Assembly (NCBI GenBank): GCA_041670885.1
Contig: JBAXYJ010000015.1
Coordinates: 1-22,715 of the forward strand
Length of the DNA: 22,715 nt
Origin: JAJBWD01 sp041670885
Lineage (GTDB): Bacteria; Bacillota; Clostridia; Clostridiales; Clostridiaceae
Reading direction: 5' to 3'
Shown here: positions 1 through 6,933 of the stretch, in pieces
Layout of the letters: each line of letters starts with the position of its first letter
How positions within the stretch are numbered: the stretch's first letter is position 1
The notes under the pieces: generated by a model
Database searches by the model: none
The model's input: the letters and a program-made list of their open reading frames with translations, nothing else
What the model was told of the DNA's origin: nothing
Made by a program: the position numbers and the translations under genes

Positions 1-34
1 AACTCATTATATTTGAATCAACTGGTTTATTTCT

Positions 35-54
35 CTGTTCAATTTTCAAGGTTC
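35..54 (-). promoter_or_regulatory. rRNA leader element upstream of 16S (boxA-like)
   Basis: On the minus strand this reads GAACCTTGAAAATTGAACAG, which resembles the leader sequence found just before 16S rRNA genes in Firmicutes (CTTTGAAAACTGAACA type) and contains a boxA-like CTTGAAAA. It lies downstream of a consensus promoter and is transcribed toward the left edge. I infer that a 16S rRNA gene starts just outside the window. A small hairpin (GTCG/CGAC arms, 57-70) precedes it. Confidence 0.65.
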
Positions 55-76
55 TTGTCGTTTTTGCGACTCTTAC

Positions 77-105
77 AGAATATCATATTCTATAAGTACT
101 GTCAA
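77..105 (-). promoter_or_regulatory. Strong rRNA operon promoter (proximal)
   Basis: The minus strand has TTGACA (100-105), a 17-base spacer and TATTCT (77-82), a near-consensus sigma-A promoter. Transcription would start near position 70 and run through the boxA-like leader off the left edge. The terminator after tRNA-Ala lies upstream, so this starts a new unit rather than extending the 5S-tRNA unit. Confidence 0.8.
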
Positions 106-166
106 GTAAATTTTAAATTTTCATTAACAATTTACCCGGCTGCCGTTTGACGACAAAAAGTATTTT

Positions 167-194
167 ATCATAAATATGGATCAGCATAAATCAA
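167..194 (-). promoter_or_regulatory. Possible second (distal) rRNA operon promoter
   Basis: The minus strand has TTGATT (189-194), a 16-base spacer and TATGAT (167-172), about 90 bases upstream of the stronger promoter. Tandem promoters are common before rRNA operons. The match is moderate, and in DNA this AT-rich chance hits are expected. Confidence 0.4.
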
Positions 195-300
195 TTACTT
201 GCCATTTTTTAAGATTATCTTTATTTTACTCTATATTCTTATTTATTATTCCTTTTTTAACATATTGATACGCTTGGCAAGGTTTTATTTGATTTAGAGT

Positions 301-324
301 AAAAAAAATAGCCTTGCGGCTATT
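301..324 (-). terminator. Rho-independent terminator after tRNA-Ala
   Basis: The minus strand forms AATAGCC-GCAA-GGCTATT (307-324), a 7-bp stem with a GNRA-type loop, followed by a run of T. It directly abuts the encoded CCA end of tRNA-Ala, so it closes the 5S-tRNA-tRNA unit. Confidence 0.9.
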
Positions 325-400
325 TGGTGGAGATAATGAGACTCGAACTCATGACCCCCTGCTTGCAAGGCAGGTGCTCTCCCAACTGAGCTATACCCCC
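325..400 (-). tRNA. tRNA-Ala (anticodon TGC)
   Basis: A 76-base cloverleaf on the minus strand. The acceptor stem starts GGGGGTA and the CCA end is encoded. The D-arm reads AGCTCAGTTGGGAGAGC, the anticodon loop is CTTGCAA (anticodon TGC, alanine) and the T-arm contains GTTCGAGTC. It lies 3 bases downstream of the CAT tRNA and is followed at once by a terminator. Alanine tRNA is common in rRNA operons, but here it follows 5S rather than sitting in a 16S-23S spacer. Confidence 0.97.
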
Positions 401-403
401 TTA

Positions 404-480
404 TGGTGGACCTTCAGGGACTCGAACCCCGGACCGACCGGTTATGAGCCGGTTGCTCTAACCAACTGAGCTAAAGATCC
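404..480 (-). tRNA. CAT-anticodon tRNA, probably tRNA-Ile2 (lysidine type)
   Basis: A 77-base cloverleaf with encoded CCA; the anticodon loop is CTCATAA, giving anticodon CAT. The body (GGATCTTTAGCTCAGTTGG at the 5' end and an acceptor closing with AAGGTCC) is close, as I recall it, to the B. subtilis isoleucine-2 tRNA and unlike elongator tRNA-Met, which begins GGCGG. The likely identity is therefore tRNA-Ile2, whose wobble C is changed to lysidine by TilS so that it reads AUA; tilS is at 19705-21087 in this window. Automated annotation may call it tRNA-Met. Acceptor pair 4-69 is T-G here rather than C-G. Confidence 0.85.
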
Positions 481-483
481 ATT

Positions 484-600
484 ACCTGGCGATGACCTTC
501 TCTCCCACAGAGCTACCTCTGCAGTACCCTGGGCGCTTTGAAGCTTAACCTGCGTGTTCGGAATGGGAACGAGTGTTGCCTTCAAGCCATAGTCACCAGA
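484..600 (-). rRNA. rrf: 5S ribosomal RNA
   Basis: On the minus strand the region starts TCTGGTGACTATGGC and ends CATCGCCAGGT, with the conserved internal CCCATTCCGAACACG, giving about 117 bases typical of Clostridium 5S rRNA. The ends are approximate. No 23S gene lies upstream; instead the arc operon ends about 90 bases before it. It has its own consensus promoter whose predicted start almost coincides with the mature 5' end, and it is followed 3 bases later by the CAT tRNA. Confidence 0.95.
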
Positions 601-608
601 TATTTTAT

Positions 609-637
609 ATTATATTAACATTGAATAATAATGTCAA
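609..637 (-). promoter_or_regulatory. Consensus promoter for the 5S-tRNA unit
   Basis: The minus strand has TTGACA (632-637), a 17-base spacer and TATAAT (609-614), a perfect sigma-A consensus. The expected start point (about 602) is at the 5' end of the 5S rRNA. This makes 5S-tRNA-tRNA a transcription unit independent of the upstream arc operon. Confidence 0.85.
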
Positions 638-645
638 TACCTTTC

Positions 646-681
646 AAAAAAGAGTATCCATATTATTTTATAATATGGATA
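646..681 (-). terminator. Terminator of the arcA-arcB-arcC operon
   Basis: A perfect 11-bp AT-rich inverted repeat (655-665 with 671-681, 5-base loop) is followed on the minus strand by ACTC and six T. It begins 8 bases after the arcC stop codon and ends before the 5S promoter. The stem has only two G-C pairs, so its strength is uncertain. Confidence 0.65.
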
Positions 682-689
682 AGATAATC

Positions 690-1634
690 TTATTCTAATG
701 AAATTACAGTACCACTTTCGCCTTTTAATGCAAGTTTTGCTTTGTCAAGTGATGCAATAAGTGCTTTTCTTCCCTTTTTTGATTCAGCAAATTTTAAAGC
801 TGCCATAACTTTTGGAAGCATACTCCCTTTAGCAAATTGTCCTTCTTTAATATACCTTTTAGCGTCTGCTACTGTCAGTTTATCTAAATTCTTTTGATTT
901 GGTTTCCCAAAATTTATTGCAACCTTATCAACAGCAGTTAATATTATAAGCTCATCTGCATCAATATCCTCTGCTAATTTTTCTGATGCGAAATCCTTAT
1001 CAATTACTGCTGCAACTCCCTGAAGGCTTTTATCTGCAAGTTCAATTACCGGTACTCCGCCGCCGCCAACAGTAATTACTACATTTCCGCTATCAATTAA
1101 AGTTTTTATTGAATCTAATTCTACTATCTTTCCAGGAAGTGGTGATGCTACAACTCTCCTATATCCTCGACCTGCATCCTCTGCCATTACATAATTCTTT
1201 TCTTTCTCCAGTATTGAAGCCTCTTCTTTTTCATAGAATGGTCCTATAGGCTTTGTAGGGTTTTTAAACCCAGGATCATCTTTATCTACAACAACTTGAG
1301 TTATCAGACTTACTACTGGCTTATTTATTCCTTTTTTTACTAATTCTTCTCTAAGAGCCTGCTGTATATGATATCCTATCATTCCCTGGCTCATGGCGCC
1401 GCAAACATCAAAGGGCATAGCTGGTGTTACTTTGCTTGAATATTCATTTTGAATTACAATTCTTCCTACCTGAGGTCCATTTCCATGAGCGATTATTACC
1501 TGATATCCTTCTTCAATTAAATCTGCAAGGTGGCTGGTTGTTTCTTTTATAACTTCTAACTGTGCCTCTGCAGTCGCTTCCTTTCCTTCAGCCTGAAGTG
1601 CATTTCCACCTAAGGCTACAACTACTTTCTTCAT
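690..1634 (-). CDS. arcC: Carbamate kinase
   Basis: Last enzyme of the arginine deiminase pathway: carbamoyl phosphate plus ADP gives ATP, ammonia and CO2 in the cytoplasm. The 314-residue protein has the family's usual length, a glycine-rich N-terminus (VVVALGGNAL, residues 4-13), AHGNGPQVG (49-57) and a later GGGGVPVI segment, all typical of the amino acid kinase fold. The frame is open 20 codons further upstream, but the start at 1634 is chosen because AGGAGG lies 6 bases before it and the extension would run through the arcB-arcC hairpin. It is the last gene of arcA-arcB-arcC, 96 bases after arcB, and is followed by a hairpin terminator. Its product yields the ATP that makes the pathway worthwhile. 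Confidence 0.97.
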   Translation of the reverse strand: MKKVVVALGGNALQAEGKEATAEAQLEVIKETTSHLADLIEEGYQVIIAHGNGPQVGRIVIQNEYSSKVTPAMPFDVCGAMSQGMIGYHIQQALREELVKKGINKPVVSLITQVVVDKDDPGFKNPTKPIGPFYEKEEASILEKEKNYVMAEDAGRGYRRVVASPLPGKIVELDSIKTLIDSGNVVITVGGGGVPVIELADKSLQGVAAVIDKDFASEKLAEDIDADELIILTAVDKVAINFGKPNQKNLDKLTVADAKRYIKEGQFAKGSMLPKVMAALKFAESKKGRKALIASLDKAKLALKGESGTVISLE

Positions 1635-1662
1635 TATATTCCTCCTAATTACTTTTGAGATA

Positions 1663-1691
1663 AAATTCCAAGAGACAAGCTCTTGGAATTT
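1663..1691 (-). promoter_or_regulatory. Intercistronic hairpin between arcB and arcC
   Basis: A perfect 12-bp stem (AAATTCCAAGAG, 1663-1674, with its complement at 1680-1691) and a 5-base loop lie in the 96-base arcB-arcC gap. Only four T (including stem bases) follow it in the transcript, so it looks more like a partial terminator or an mRNA-stabilising/processing hairpin than a full stop. It could lower arcC relative to arcA-arcB. Confidence 0.6.
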
Positions 1692-1730
1692 CACAGTAAC
1701 ATATATTTTCAGGGATTATTGTGGCCTTAA

Positions 1731-2732
1731 TTATTTTCCAAGTGTTGCAACCATAACTGCTTTTATTGTATGCATTCTGTTTTCAGCCTCGTCAAATACT
1801 ACTGATTGCTCGCTTTCAAAAACTTCATCTGTCACTTCCATTGATTCTAAGCCAAATTTTTCAAATATGTCTATTCCTACTTTTGTTTTTAAATCGTGGA
1901 AAGCTGGCAGGCAGTGTTCAAATATTACCTTTTCATTTCCTGTCATTTTTATCATTTCCATATTTACCTGGTATGGTCTTAATAATTTTATTCTTGATTC
2001 CCACACTTCTGCAGCTTCTCCCATGGATACCCATACATCTGTGTAAAGAACATCAGCATTCTTTACTCCTTCTGCAACATTTTCAGTTACAGTAATTTTT
2101 GCTCCTGTGACCTTCGCTACTTCTTCGCATTTTGTAACTAATTCTGCTTCCGGGAATAACGCTGAAGGTGTTACTATTCTAAAGTCCATTCCCATCTTTG
2201 CTGCTCCGATCATAAGAGCATTAGCCATATTGTTTCTTCCATCTCCGCAGTATGCAAAAACTACCTTGTTTAATGGTTTATCAATATGCTCCTGTATTGT
2301 TAAAAAGTCAGCCAAAACCTGTGTTGGGTGATCCTGTGTTGTAAGACCATTCCATACCGGCACTCCAGAATACTTAGCAAGGTCTTCTACAACTGACTGG
2401 TCATATCCTCTGTACTCTATTCCGTCATACATTCTCCCAAGAACTCTTGCAGTATCTGGTATTGATTCCTTTTTACCCATCTGGCTTCCTGTAGGTCCAA
2501 GATAAGTTACATGTGCTCCCTGATCCAGTGCCCCTACTTCAAACGCGCATCTTGTTCTTGTTGAATCTTTTTCAAATAAAAGAACTATGTTCTTTCCCTT
2601 TAATGTCTGCTGCTCTGTTCCTGTATATTTAGCTCTTTTTAAATCTCTTGCTAAATCCAGAAAGTAATTAATTTCCTTTGGTGTGAAATCCATTAGTGTT
2701 AAAAAGCTTCTGTTTCTTAAATTAAATGACAT
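1731..2732 (-). CDS. arcB: Ornithine carbamoyltransferase, catabolic
   Basis: Carries out phosphorolysis of citrulline to ornithine and carbamoyl phosphate, the second step of the arginine deiminase pathway. The protein has 333 residues, the normal length. The carbamoyl phosphate site STRTR is at 57-61, HPTQ at 135-138, the ornithine-binding DVWVSMGE at 232-239 and HCLP at 273-276. The ATG start has AAGGAG 8-9 bases upstream. The gene lies 31 bases downstream of arcA and before arcC, so the catabolic role (ArcB rather than biosynthetic ArgF) is inferred from context; sequence alone separates the two poorly, and the enzyme may serve both directions. Confidence 0.96.
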   Translation of the reverse strand: MSFNLRNRSFLTLMDFTPKEINYFLDLARDLKRAKYTGTEQQTLKGKNIVLLFEKDSTRTRCAFEVGALDQGAHVTYLGPTGSQMGKKESIPDTARVLGRMYDGIEYRGYDQSVVEDLAKYSGVPVWNGLTTQDHPTQVLADFLTIQEHIDKPLNKVVFAYCGDGRNNMANALMIGAAKMGMDFRIVTPSALFPEAELVTKCEEVAKVTGAKITVTENVAEGVKNADVLYTDVWVSMGEAAEVWESRIKLLRPYQVNMEMIKMTGNEKVIFEHCLPAFHDLKTKVGIDIFEKFGLESMEVTDEVFESEQSVVFDEAENRMHTIKAVMVATLGK

Positions 2733-2763
2733 ATTAATCTCTCCTTTACTTATGTGTTATATA

Positions 2764-3996
2764 TTATTTTAAGTCTTCTCTAAATAGCGGCATACTCATA
2801 CATCTTGGGCCGCCTCTTCCTCTTGATAGTTCAGATGAAGGTATTACATGCAGCTTAAGCCCGTAGCTTTCAAGAATTTTATTTGTGACATGGTTTCTTG
2901 AATAAACCACAACCTCACCTGGTGCTATTGCAAGGGTATTGGATCCGTCATTCCACTGCTCTCTTGCAGCATGAATCGGATCCCCGCCTCCGCATCTTAT
3001 TAATGTTACCTTTTTCTCTAAATATGTCCCCAGGATATTTTCCAGTGTATCTTTTTGTTTTACAACATTCAAGCCATTTCTTGAATTTTCACCCTTGGTT
3101 ATAGTATATACAGTTAATGGTCCTTCTATTTCAGGGTGTATTGTAAACTTATCGTAGTCTACCATAGTAAATACTGTATCTAAATGCATGAATGCTCTAG
3201 ATGGCGGTATATGGAAAGCCAGTACTGTCTTAAAGCCTGCATCGGAATTAAATAATCTCTTGCAAACTTTTTCTATTGAGGCTGAATCTGTTCTCTGAGA
3301 TATTCCAATTGCAACTACATCTTTGGTTAATATAAGTTCATCTCCACCTTCTATTGCTGTGGTTTCATTTCTGTCAAACCAAAGAGGCAGGTCAGATCCC
3401 TTATATCTTGGGTGGTTTTCAAATATATATTTAGCAAATAGTGTCTCCCTGTTCCTAGTTTCAGTTCTCATATGATTCAGAGTTATTCCATGTCCTATTG
3501 TAGCAAATGGATCTCTTGTAAAATATAAGTTTGGCATCGGGTCTGTAATGAATGGGTAGAAGGAATTTACCTGGTCGTATAAAGAGTTTCTTTCAAAATT
3601 CTTTAACTCTTCTTTTCTTATTCCTGCCATCATTTTATCTATCATTTCTTTATTACTAAAGCCAGTCAGATAATTAATAAGTGCTTCTTTAAGAGCTTCA
3701 CTTTCAACTCGTGATTCATCTACAAATTGGCTTAAAAATTTGTATTTTACCTTTGAATCAGAAATAGCTTCTGCTGCCAGCTCTTCTAAGTATAAAACCT
3801 CTACACCGGAATTTCTAAGTTCCTGTGCAAAATAATCATGCTCTTCTCTGGCAATCTTTAAATATGGAATGTCATCAAATAAAAGTCTTTCCAGCAGTGC
3901 TGGTGTTAAATTTTCAATCTCCTGTCCAGGCCTGTGAAGAAGAACACTTTTAAGTTGTCCAATTTCAGAGGTCACATTTAAAACCTTTTCTCCCAT
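2764..3996 (-). CDS. arcA: Arginine deiminase
   Basis: Hydrolyses L-arginine to citrulline and ammonia, the first step of the arginine deiminase pathway. The protein is 410 residues, the usual length. It shows [14 protein letters not shown] and [10 protein letters not shown], the guanidine-modifying-enzyme signatures, and ends in [17 protein letters not shown] with the catalytic cysteine at residue 399. An in-frame ATG exists at 4035, but it lies inside the operator palindrome with no ribosome site. The start at 3996 has GGGAGG 8 bases upstream, while the ATG between them (4002) is only two bases from that site. It is the first gene of arcABC, with a perfect consensus promoter, an inverted-repeat operator and ArgR-type boxes upstream. 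Induction by arginine is therefore likely. Confidence 0.97.
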   Translation of the reverse strand: MGEKVLNVTSEIGQLKSVLLHRPGQEIENLTPALLERLLFDDIPYLKIAREEHDYFAQELRNSGVEVLYLEELAAEAISDSKVKYKFLSQFVDESRVESEALKEALINYLTGFSNKEMIDKMMAGIRKEELKNFERNSLYDQVNSFYPFITDPMPNLYFTRDPFATIGHGITLNHMRTETRNRETLFAKYIFENHPRYKGSDLPLWFDRNETTAIEGGDELILTKDVVAIGISQRTDSASIEKVCKRLFNSDAGFKTVLAFHIPPSRAFMHLDTVFTMVDYDKFTIHPEIEGPLTVYTITKGENSRNGLNVVKQKDTLENILGTYLEKKVTLIRCGGGDPIHAAREQWNDGSNTLAIAPGEVVVYSRNHVTNKILESYGLKLHVIPSSELSRGRGGPRCMSMPLFREDLK

Positions 3997-4025
3997 AACC
4001 ATATCCTCCCGATTAATATATTTAG

Positions 4026-4043
4026 TAACCACCATGGTGGTTA
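4026..4043 (-). promoter_or_regulatory. Inverted-repeat operator upstream of arcA
   Basis: TAACCACCATGGTGGTTA is a perfect 18-base palindrome. It starts 14 bases downstream of the -10 box, so it covers roughly +8 to +25 of the arcA transcript. Its GC-rich core stands out in AT-rich surroundings, and the same core AACCACC-N2-GGTGGTT recurs at 6749-6764 in front of the antiporter gene. The position suggests a repressor that blocks initiation or acts as a roadblock. The binding protein is not shown; the TrmB-like regulator at 6934-7740 is a candidate. Confidence 0.75.
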
Positions 4044-4057
4044 GTTTTTACAACTTG

Positions 4058-4086
4058 ATTATAGAAAATTAAAATAGCTATGTCAA
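4058..4086 (-). promoter_or_regulatory. arcA promoter, perfect consensus
   Basis: The minus strand has TTGACA (4081-4086), a 17-base spacer and TATAAT (4058-4063). The bases around the -35 box (ATGTATTTGACA) are identical in the antiporter promoter at 6776-6804. The predicted start is near 4051, giving a leader of about 55 bases that contains the operator palindrome. Confidence 0.88.
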
Positions 4087-4114
4087 ATACATTTTTATTT
4101 TGTATTTTCCCAAC

Positions 4115-4154
4115 TTTGAATAATTATTCATAAGCCTATGTAATAGTTTTCATA
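4115..4154 (-). promoter_or_regulatory. Tandem ArgR/AhrC-type ARG boxes upstream of arcA
   Basis: The first box, 4115-4132, contains TGAATAATTATTCA, a perfect palindrome that fits the ARG-box consensus TGAAT-N4-ATTCA. A second, degenerate box (TGTAATAGTTTTCATA, 4139-4154) is centred 22 bases further upstream. ArgR family proteins commonly bind paired 18-bp boxes about two helical turns apart. The nearer box is centred about 72 bases upstream of the predicted start, a position that suits activation, as known for arc genes of Bacillus licheniformis. No argR gene lies in the window. The remaining upstream stretch, 4155-4324, is AT-rich and shows nothing else I can support. Confidence 0.7.
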
Positions 4155-4324
4155 TTATTATGTCTTTATTATTTCAAATATTACCTGCTATATACATAAA
4201 TAATTCATCCAACTATATTTTAATCTATTTTCAAAGTTAAATATAACTATTATTACTAATTTTGAATATTTCCCTTATTATAATTATGCATAAAACTTTT
4301 TAAAAATTTCTTTTAAATCTTTAT

Positions 4325-5278
4325 CTAGCTTTCCAGAAGGCGGCACATTAGGTTTTCATCCAGGTTCCCCCCTGATACAATAAGAGCTACATTTTTGCCT
4401 GCAAATCTTTCCTTATTGTCAATAAATGCTGCGGTGGTTGCAGCACCTGCAGGTTCTGCTACTACTTTATCCTTTAATAAAAGCATTACAATAGCTTTCT
4501 TTATAGTTTCCTCATCAACTAATATTATGTCATCTATACATAAATCCGCCATTTCATATGGTATTTCTCCAACACCGCCAACCAGAGCATCACATATTGA
4601 TGGCTCAGTTTCATAATCTATATAACATTTCTTGTCCTTTAATGATGCTGCCATTGCAGGACAGGCAGCCGTCTGAACACCAATTATCTGAATTGATGGT
4701 TTTATATGCTTAGCTGCAATGCTGATGCCTGTTATAAGCCCGCCGCCTCCAATAGGTGCAATTATTGTATCTATATCAGGATTTGCTTCAAGTATTTCAA
4801 ATGCAATTGAGCCTTGACCAGAAATTGTCTGAATATCTGAGCAGGGATCAATGAAGCTAAGCTTCTCTTTTTTTCTGGTCAACTCTGCCGCAGCATGAGC
4901 TTCATCATAGTTTTTCCCTACCTTAATTAATTCTGCACCATAGTATTTAATTTTGTCAAGTTTTGGCTGTGGAGTTGTTTCAGGCACAAAAATTTTCGCT
5001 CTTATCCCTCCAAGAATATGAGCTGCATAACTTACACCAGCTCCATGGTTTCCTGAAGAAACTGCCATTACTCCACCAAGCCTCTGTTTATCTGAAAGCC
5101 AGGTCATTTTGCTTAATGCTCCCCTTATTTTAAAACTCTTTAGTTTTTGCTGTGCTTCCAGCTTTAAATATACATTAGTATTTTCGTCGCTTAAATAGTA
5201 TGAAAAATCAAGCGGTGTATTATAAATATATTTACTTATTCTTTCCCGTGCTGATAAAATATCCTGTATTGTTACCAT
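4325..5278 (-). CDS. Fold-type II PLP threonine/serine dehydratase family protein
   Basis: Probably deaminates threonine or serine to a 2-keto acid and ammonia. The 317-residue protein has SFKIRGA with the Schiff-base lysine at residue 50, SSGNHGAGVSYAA from residue 74, the phosphate-binding GGGG at 177-180 and SGGN near the C-terminus. It lacks the ACT-type regulatory domain of biosynthetic IlvA, so it resembles catabolic TdcB or serine racemase/hydroxyaspartate dehydratase relatives; the SSGNHG form is closer to the racemase-like group. Substrate cannot be fixed from sequence. It starts 15 bases after the antiporter gene (GGGGTGA ribosome site) and is surely co-transcribed with it. No clear terminator follows before the arcA control region. 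Confidence 0.85.
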   Translation of the reverse strand: MVTIQDILSARERISKYIYNTPLDFSYYLSDENTNVYLKLEAQQKLKSFKIRGALSKMTWLSDKQRLGGVMAVSSGNHGAGVSYAAHILGGIRAKIFVPETTPQPKLDKIKYYGAELIKVGKNYDEAHAAAELTRKKEKLSFIDPCSDIQTISGQGSIAFEILEANPDIDTIIAPIGGGGLITGISIAAKHIKPSIQIIGVQTAACPAMAASLKDKKCYIDYETEPSICDALVGGVGEIPYEMADLCIDDIILVDEETIKKAIVMLLLKDKVVAEPAGAATTAAFIDNKERFAGKNVALIVSGGNLDENLMCRLLES

Positions 5279-5293
5279 AAAATCACCCCTGTA

Positions 5294-6712
5294 TTAAAGT
5301 CCGATTCTGCCAGTTACCAGCATAACTATCATAATTAAACCAAGAATAACTATGCATGAAAGTTCAATTAACTCAGATTTCGTAAGCTTCAGATTTTTTT
5401 CTTTCTTTGTAATATAAAATGGAATACTGCCTATTGCATATAGTATCGCTGTAAGAGCTAAATATTTTAATCCAACAGCATATATTACATATAGTGCATA
5501 AACTACGGCAATTGCTGATATTGTAATATCCTTTATACTTCCCTTTTCCTGTAATAAAACCTTTAAACCATATAAAGCAGAAAGAAGATAAGGAATCAGT
5601 ATGCTTGTTGTTGATAGGGTATAAGTCATGCTGTAAGCTTTCTGAAGCTGTGGTATCATCAAAAACAATAAGAATACCTGTGTAATACCATTAGAAAAAA
5701 TCAGTGAATTTATTGGAACACCTGCTTTATTCTCTTTGGCAAACCATTTTGGCATTGCTCCATCAGCAGCTACTACATATGGAATTTCAGCAGTTAATAA
5801 AACCCAGCTGATTAATGCCCCAAGAACTGATATAAGAAGACCCAGCTTTACAATAATGCCGCCTGCTCCTTTTAAAATTGTTCTGCTAAGTACATCTGCA
5901 AGAGGAGTTCCTGCCTGAGCCAATTCCTTTGCTGGAACAATTCCCATAGCTATTATTGAAATCAGCATATAAAGACATAATGTTATTAAAAAACTTATTA
6001 CTGTTGCTTTTCCTACTATTTTTGTATTTTCTGCTCTTGTTGACATTACAACTGCAGCTTCAATGCCTACAAAACACCATAGAATCGTTCCCATAGCATT
6101 ATTTATCTGAGTACCTAAGGTAGTTGTATCACCGGTTGCTGCAAGTATTGTCTTCCAGTTAGGCACTGAAAATAATCCAAATTTGAAAACTAATAAACCA
6201 AATATAATTACAAGCACTAACGGAACTACTTTTGCCACCGTAACTATTGCATTGTATACACTGGCATTTCTTATTCCTTTGCTTATCATGTAATGATAGA
6301 CCCATAATAATATAGATCCCAGTACAAATGTTACTAATGGACTTAATTCATTTCCTGTTCCCAGTAAGCTGTTAATAGTTTTAAATATAATTGTGAAAAA
6401 TGCCACATTTCCTAAAAAACCACTGAGCCAATATCCCCAGCCTGAGTTGAAGCCTATAAATTCTCCAAAACCTGCCTTAGCATATGAGTATACTCCTCCT
6501 TTTAATTCAGGCTTTCTGTTTGACAGTATTTGAAATACAAATGCCAGCATTAGTACTCCTAATCCTCCAATGGTCCATGCAATTATTATTGCCAAAGGAT
6601 TAGCTTTACTTATAAGATCTGTGGGGCTGTTAAAAATACCACCTGCAATCATTGACCCTATTCCCAGTGCTACCAGAAGAAAAAGCCCTAATTTTTTACT
6701 ATCCTGTTCCAT
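5294..6712 (-). CDS. arcD: ArcD-type arginine:ornithine antiporter (APC superfamily)
   Basis: A polytopic inner-membrane transporter, probably exchanging arginine for ornithine to feed the deiminase pathway. The 472-residue protein has about a dozen hydrophobic segments. The first carries the APC signature GIGSMIAGGIFN, and GGVYSYAKAGFGEFIGFNSG with WGYWLSGFLGNVAFF is typical of the basic amino acid/polyamine antiporter family. The frame opens upstream to 6754, but that codon lies in the operator. The start at 6712 has AGGGAG 8 bases upstream. Its promoter, ARG boxes and operator copy those of arcA, which supports an arginine role. Because it shares an operon with a threonine/serine dehydratase, another amino acid substrate is possible. 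Confidence 0.82.
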   Translation of the reverse strand: MEQDSKKLGLFLLVALGIGSMIAGGIFNSPTDLISKANPLAIIIAWTIGGLGVLMLAFVFQILSNRKPELKGGVYSYAKAGFGEFIGFNSGWGYWLSGFLGNVAFFTIIFKTINSLLGTGNELSPLVTFVLGSILLWVYHYMISKGIRNASVYNAIVTVAKVVPLVLVIIFGLLVFKFGLFSVPNWKTILAATGDTTTLGTQINNAMGTILWCFVGIEAAVVMSTRAENTKIVGKATVISFLITLCLYMLISIIAMGIVPAKELAQAGTPLADVLSRTILKGAGGIIVKLGLLISVLGALISWVLLTAEIPYVVAADGAMPKWFAKENKAGVPINSLIFSNGITQVFLLFLMIPQLQKAYSMTYTLSTTSILIPYLLSALYGLKVLLQEKGSIKDITISAIAVVYALYVIYAVGLKYLALTAILYAIGSIPFYITKKEKNLKLTKSELIELSCIVILGLIMIVMLVTGRIGL

Positions 6713-6748
6713 TTGTTTATCTCCCTTCGTATCTATTCTTTTATTATC

Positions 6749-6764
6749 AACCACCCTGGTGGTT
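6749..6764 (-). promoter_or_regulatory. Inverted-repeat operator upstream of the antiporter gene
   Basis: AACCACCCTGGTGGTT has 7-base perfect arms and a two-base centre. It is the second copy of the arcA operator core and again lies just downstream of the -10 box (11 bases from it), within the early transcribed region. The ribosome site follows about 20 bases later. Confidence 0.75.
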
Positions 6765-6775
6765 ATTACTTTTTG

Positions 6776-6804
6776 ATTATATTAAATAACAAAAGCCGTG
6801 TCAA
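6776..6804 (-). promoter_or_regulatory. Antiporter-dehydratase promoter, perfect consensus
   Basis: The minus strand has TTGACA (6799-6804), a 17-base spacer and TATAAT (6776-6781), with the same ATGTATTTGACA context as the arcA promoter. It begins the antiporter-dehydratase unit. The upstream regulator gene ends about 130 bases earlier. Confidence 0.88.
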
Positions 6805-6832
6805 ATACATATTTAACACGACTTTCAGGGTT

Positions 6833-6872
6833 TTAGAATATTTATTCAGTTTTTCTTGTAATAGTTTTCATA
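6833..6872 (-). promoter_or_regulatory. Tandem ArgR-type boxes upstream of the antiporter gene
   Basis: The box AGAATATTTATTCA (6835-6848) matches TGAAT-N4-ATTCA with one mismatch. TGTAATAGTTTTCATA (6857-6872) is identical to the distal arcA element over all 16 bases. Both boxes lie at exactly the same distance from the -35 box as in front of arcA (centre 42.5 bases from its inner edge; second element at +58 in both). Conserved spacing in otherwise diverged DNA supports function. Confidence 0.7.
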
Positions 6873-6933
6873 GGATTGTTAAAATTTTATTAATTCATGT
6901 TATAAATATACAGAAAAATAAATTAAAAATTTT

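Noticed and set aside
404..480. Elongator tRNA-Met
   Set aside because: The anticodon is CAT, but the acceptor and arms match the Ile2 type rather than the GGCGG-starting tRNA-Met; kept as probable Ile2 with some doubt.
1635..1694. Longer N-terminus for carbamate kinase
   Set aside because: The extension has no ribosome site, runs through the intercistronic hairpin and lacks family resemblance; the start at 1634 has AGGAGG.
1766..2331. Plus-strand open frames across arcB
   Set aside because: They are antisense to a clear conserved gene, have no ribosome site, and show biased composition (leucine, phenylalanine) expected from reversed codons. Plus-strand frames over the other genes were rejected for the same reason.
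3997..4035. ATG at 4035 as arcA start
   Set aside because: It is the centre of the operator palindrome, lacks a ribosome site, and adds 13 residues not expected in the family.
6713..6754. Longer N-terminus for the antiporter
   Set aside because: The extension starts in the operator; the ATG at 6712 has a good ribosome site.
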